The position numbers were made by a program, and so were the translations under genes. Under the pieces are notes generated by a model. It was not told the origin of the DNA. It did no database searches and worked only from the letters and a program-made list of their open reading frames with translations. A DNA stretch of 64,000 nt from Brachypodius melanocephalos (taxonomy: Eukaryota > Chordata > Aves > Passeriformes > Pycnonotidae): NCBI GenBank assembly GCA_013398615.1, contig VZSR01003805.1, positions 2,744,638 to 2,808,637 on the forward strand. The letters run 5' to 3'. Below, in pieces: positions 61,481-64,000 of this stretch; position 1 is the first letter of the stretch; each line of letters starts with the position of its first letter.

Positions 61481-64000
61481 TTGTAGCTGTCATAGGCATG
61501 TTATTTTCTTTGGTATATGTGGAGATTTTGCTGTCAGGTTTTTATCCTCCAGATTGTTTGTGCTGTACCTCTCTTCTTGCTTAAAATAGAAAATCAGTCA
61601 CTGAACCTGGATGCTATTAAGTGTTCTTAGAATAGTTCTTAACTAAGTTGGCTGATTTGCACTTTCTGATGAAGGAACATGTGGTTGTTTATTGCAAGCT
61701 CTAAACAAACATGTTTTTCAGAATAAACTAATAAGATTACTAATTGCATTTCATCAACAGAATTTTTTATCATAGGTGTATTCCTTCCATGTAATATTTA
61801 TCTTTTCAGTTGTGTTTTCAGTTCGAAAGATATGGAGTTTATCTACATCAAACATTGTGTCTTGTCTGCATTTTTCAGGGGTTAACAGGGTATGCTGATG
61901 TCTTATGGACTTCATAGGAGAAGGGGGACAACAAATAGTCTCACATATTTGGTAGGGTTGTTATCCTAAATCTCCAGCCCCTTACTAGCCTTTCTCCATC
62001 AGCTTTTCATCTGCATTTCCCCACTGGCCTAAAGCAACACATTTGGTATACCTTCAAACATAAAAGTCTTTTTTAGGGTTCTTATAGTACCTTGTCCCCC
62101 AAGAATTCACAGGTTCATCTATTTTCAGGAAGCACATACAGTTATGGTCTGAAATGCTGTGGGCTCTTGGTTTTTTGAAATGATAAAATAATCCTTTGCT
62201 TTTTCAAGCTTCTCCCTTGTGCTCTGTAGGCAAGTAACTCTACTGCAAAAGTATTTATGTGAAAAATCCCAGACTTACTGATGTGTATGCTATTTCATCA
62301 CACTGCTATTTAGTTCTGTCTGGTATTCTGCAGAAGACCAGAGTGTGCTTGTAGGGATAGTTAGCCCCAATATTTCATGCATATAAATGATAGGGGAAGA
62401 AATGTTCGGTTCAAGAAAGCAGAGCTGATTCTTGCTTAGCTGGATATTAAAGCACTACTGTCATTATTATTTGTTCCTATTTCTCCAGAGGATCTGTGTC
62501 TTGATTAAGATTCTGTTGTGGTAAGTGCCTCTATCAATCACAGGGAGATCAAGTCCTCGCTGGAAGATGTGCATATAAAGATACCCCATACAGCAGCATG
62601 CCTTGAAGGAGCTTGATGGTAATTTCATAGGTGCCAAATATATTAATGAGAGTTCAGGTAAAATGGCATCTTTCTGAAGTCTGAGGTATTTCAAGATAAA
62701 ACATCCCATTTATTTATTTATTTTAATTACACCTATGATCCTCACAGGAATAATTGTGATGCAAAAACAAAGGACTTACCTGACTTTCAGATTTGTGACT
62801 TTCTGAACTTTGGATATTGTCCTTTAATATTTTGAATAAGGTTGTTTAGGAGTTCTCTGTTAGGTGCTTTCATCAAAGGAATGAAAAAACTGAAGATGAA
62901 TCCTTGCCACTAGTGCAGTTTACTTAGGAATTTACTGAGGATTTATCCCTTAATCTAAAGGTCATAACATTTTAAATAACATGTTCTAGGATTCAGACTG
63001 TACCCAATTGCCCTCTAAACAGCTGATAACTTTGAAATCCTGGTAGCCACAGATACCCATACATTACCTTTCCTTTCATAGAAATAATGAAATTTGAACT
63101 TTACTGCAAATATGCTTTTGTCTTTTGTTCAAGCAAAAGAGTAAGAGTTGATTATAAGCCTGCTCATGTGTGGCTCCTGAGTTCACTGCTTGATTTCTTT
63201 GCAGATATGGCAAACCAAGATATGTTTAAAATACTGCCAGTTGTTTTTATGTGTAAGAACCCCATCCATGAAGGAACCTGAACTAGGATGACAAGACAGG
63301 AGTTCCTGGCTGCACTGTTTTGCTGACATCATTAAGCCATTGCCATAAGATTGCATGAAGATGCACCACCCAAGGAATTTTAGATAAAATGTCACAGTTT
63401 GACACGGAATATGAGGCATATATATACACATCCATTGCATTTCACAGAGCATCCACTCTCTCCAGGCACAGCTGCAGGACTCTTCATAAATAAATAACCT
63501 CATGTAAGACAGATTATGTTCCTCAGATATCAATCACTGGTAAATATCGTGTTCCTGTTTACGATGTAAGAATACTAAATGGAAACTCATGAAGATTTCA
63601 GATTGCCATTATATTTACAGTCCTGGGGCTTGCTGCTGAGAATTATTGGATGTCTTTGCCTCTGAATGTGGGCTGAAAGCTGCAGTGGGGTACTCATTCC
63701 TAGCCTTCCTCTCAGATTTTCAAATCAAGGCTAATTATACTTCTTAAAGCCCTACCTATAAATCACTGTAAATATTGCAAAAGGATTCCAAACTTTGTCA
63801 GATGGGGTCAGTGAGGGTACAAAAGCTCAAACTCATCCTTTCCTGATTCCATATCTGGAAAATGTTTTGGAACAAAGTGTTCTTAACATGGTGTGATTAC
63901 AGGGACTAAATGTGATGGGGGAGATGGAGGGGAAAATGTCAAAAAGACACCTGGAGCATTGGAGCATTGTGCCTTCTAGTATCTGCACAATGTATTCCCT
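61481..64000. other. AT-rich non-coding sequence to the window end
   Basis: No coding region, RNA gene or repeat family recognised. An (ATTT)4 run lies at 62708-62725. A 116-codon minus-strand frame (63183-63533) has no known relative and no splice or promoter context. Confidence 0.55.

Noticed and set aside
1..64000. CRISPR array, operon or bacterial mobile island
   Set aside because: No regularly spaced repeats, no dense coding and no ribosome binding sites. The sequence is clearly vertebrate.

Overview
The window looks like vertebrate, almost certainly avian, nuclear DNA, and probably a songbird. The evidence is CR1 LINE fossils in both orientations, one solo retroviral LTR that starts TGTCCTGG (a start I associate with passerine LTRs), AT-rich sequence with few CpGs, short A/T-rich microsatellites, and no long open frames. 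No protein-coding gene, rRNA or tRNA could be recognised. The open frames are short (longest 196 codons). They are explained by chance, by base-composition bias, or by CR1 reverse transcriptase remnants. The window therefore reads as intergenic DNA or the inside of a very long intron.

Layout: 985-1651 is a solo LTR with a perfect 5-bp target duplication and an expanded (AAAT)n inside it. CR1 fragments follow at 1863-2155 and 3838-4255. At 6138-6358 a stretch is bounded by a strong splice acceptor and a full-consensus donor and is open in one frame. A GC-richer block (13506-13890) precedes a reversed CR1 end (14012-14155). A (TTTTG)n tract sits at 15657-15718. A candidate regulatory cluster is at 26640-27070. 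The best CR1 copy (29985-31166) keeps recognisable reverse transcriptase motifs but is broken by a stop and a frameshift. Two reversed CR1 ends follow at 32777-33045 and 33941-34003. Further on are an (ATTT)n tract, a G-rich tract at 37979-38003, a repeated-motif block at 39780-39950, a small Sp1/E2F-like GC island at 40495-40550, an old CR1 internal fragment at 51855-52190, a degenerate GA-rich minisatellite at 52660-53140, a second exon-like or CRE-bearing block at 53359-53509, an old LINE tail at 59095-59290, and a possible conserved element at 61180-61480.

No genes act together here, and I found no convincing undescribed biological system. The items most worth checking are the two exon-like blocks, the candidate enhancer clusters, and the LTR with its internal microsatellite. 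All family names rest on remembered sequence features, not on database searches.
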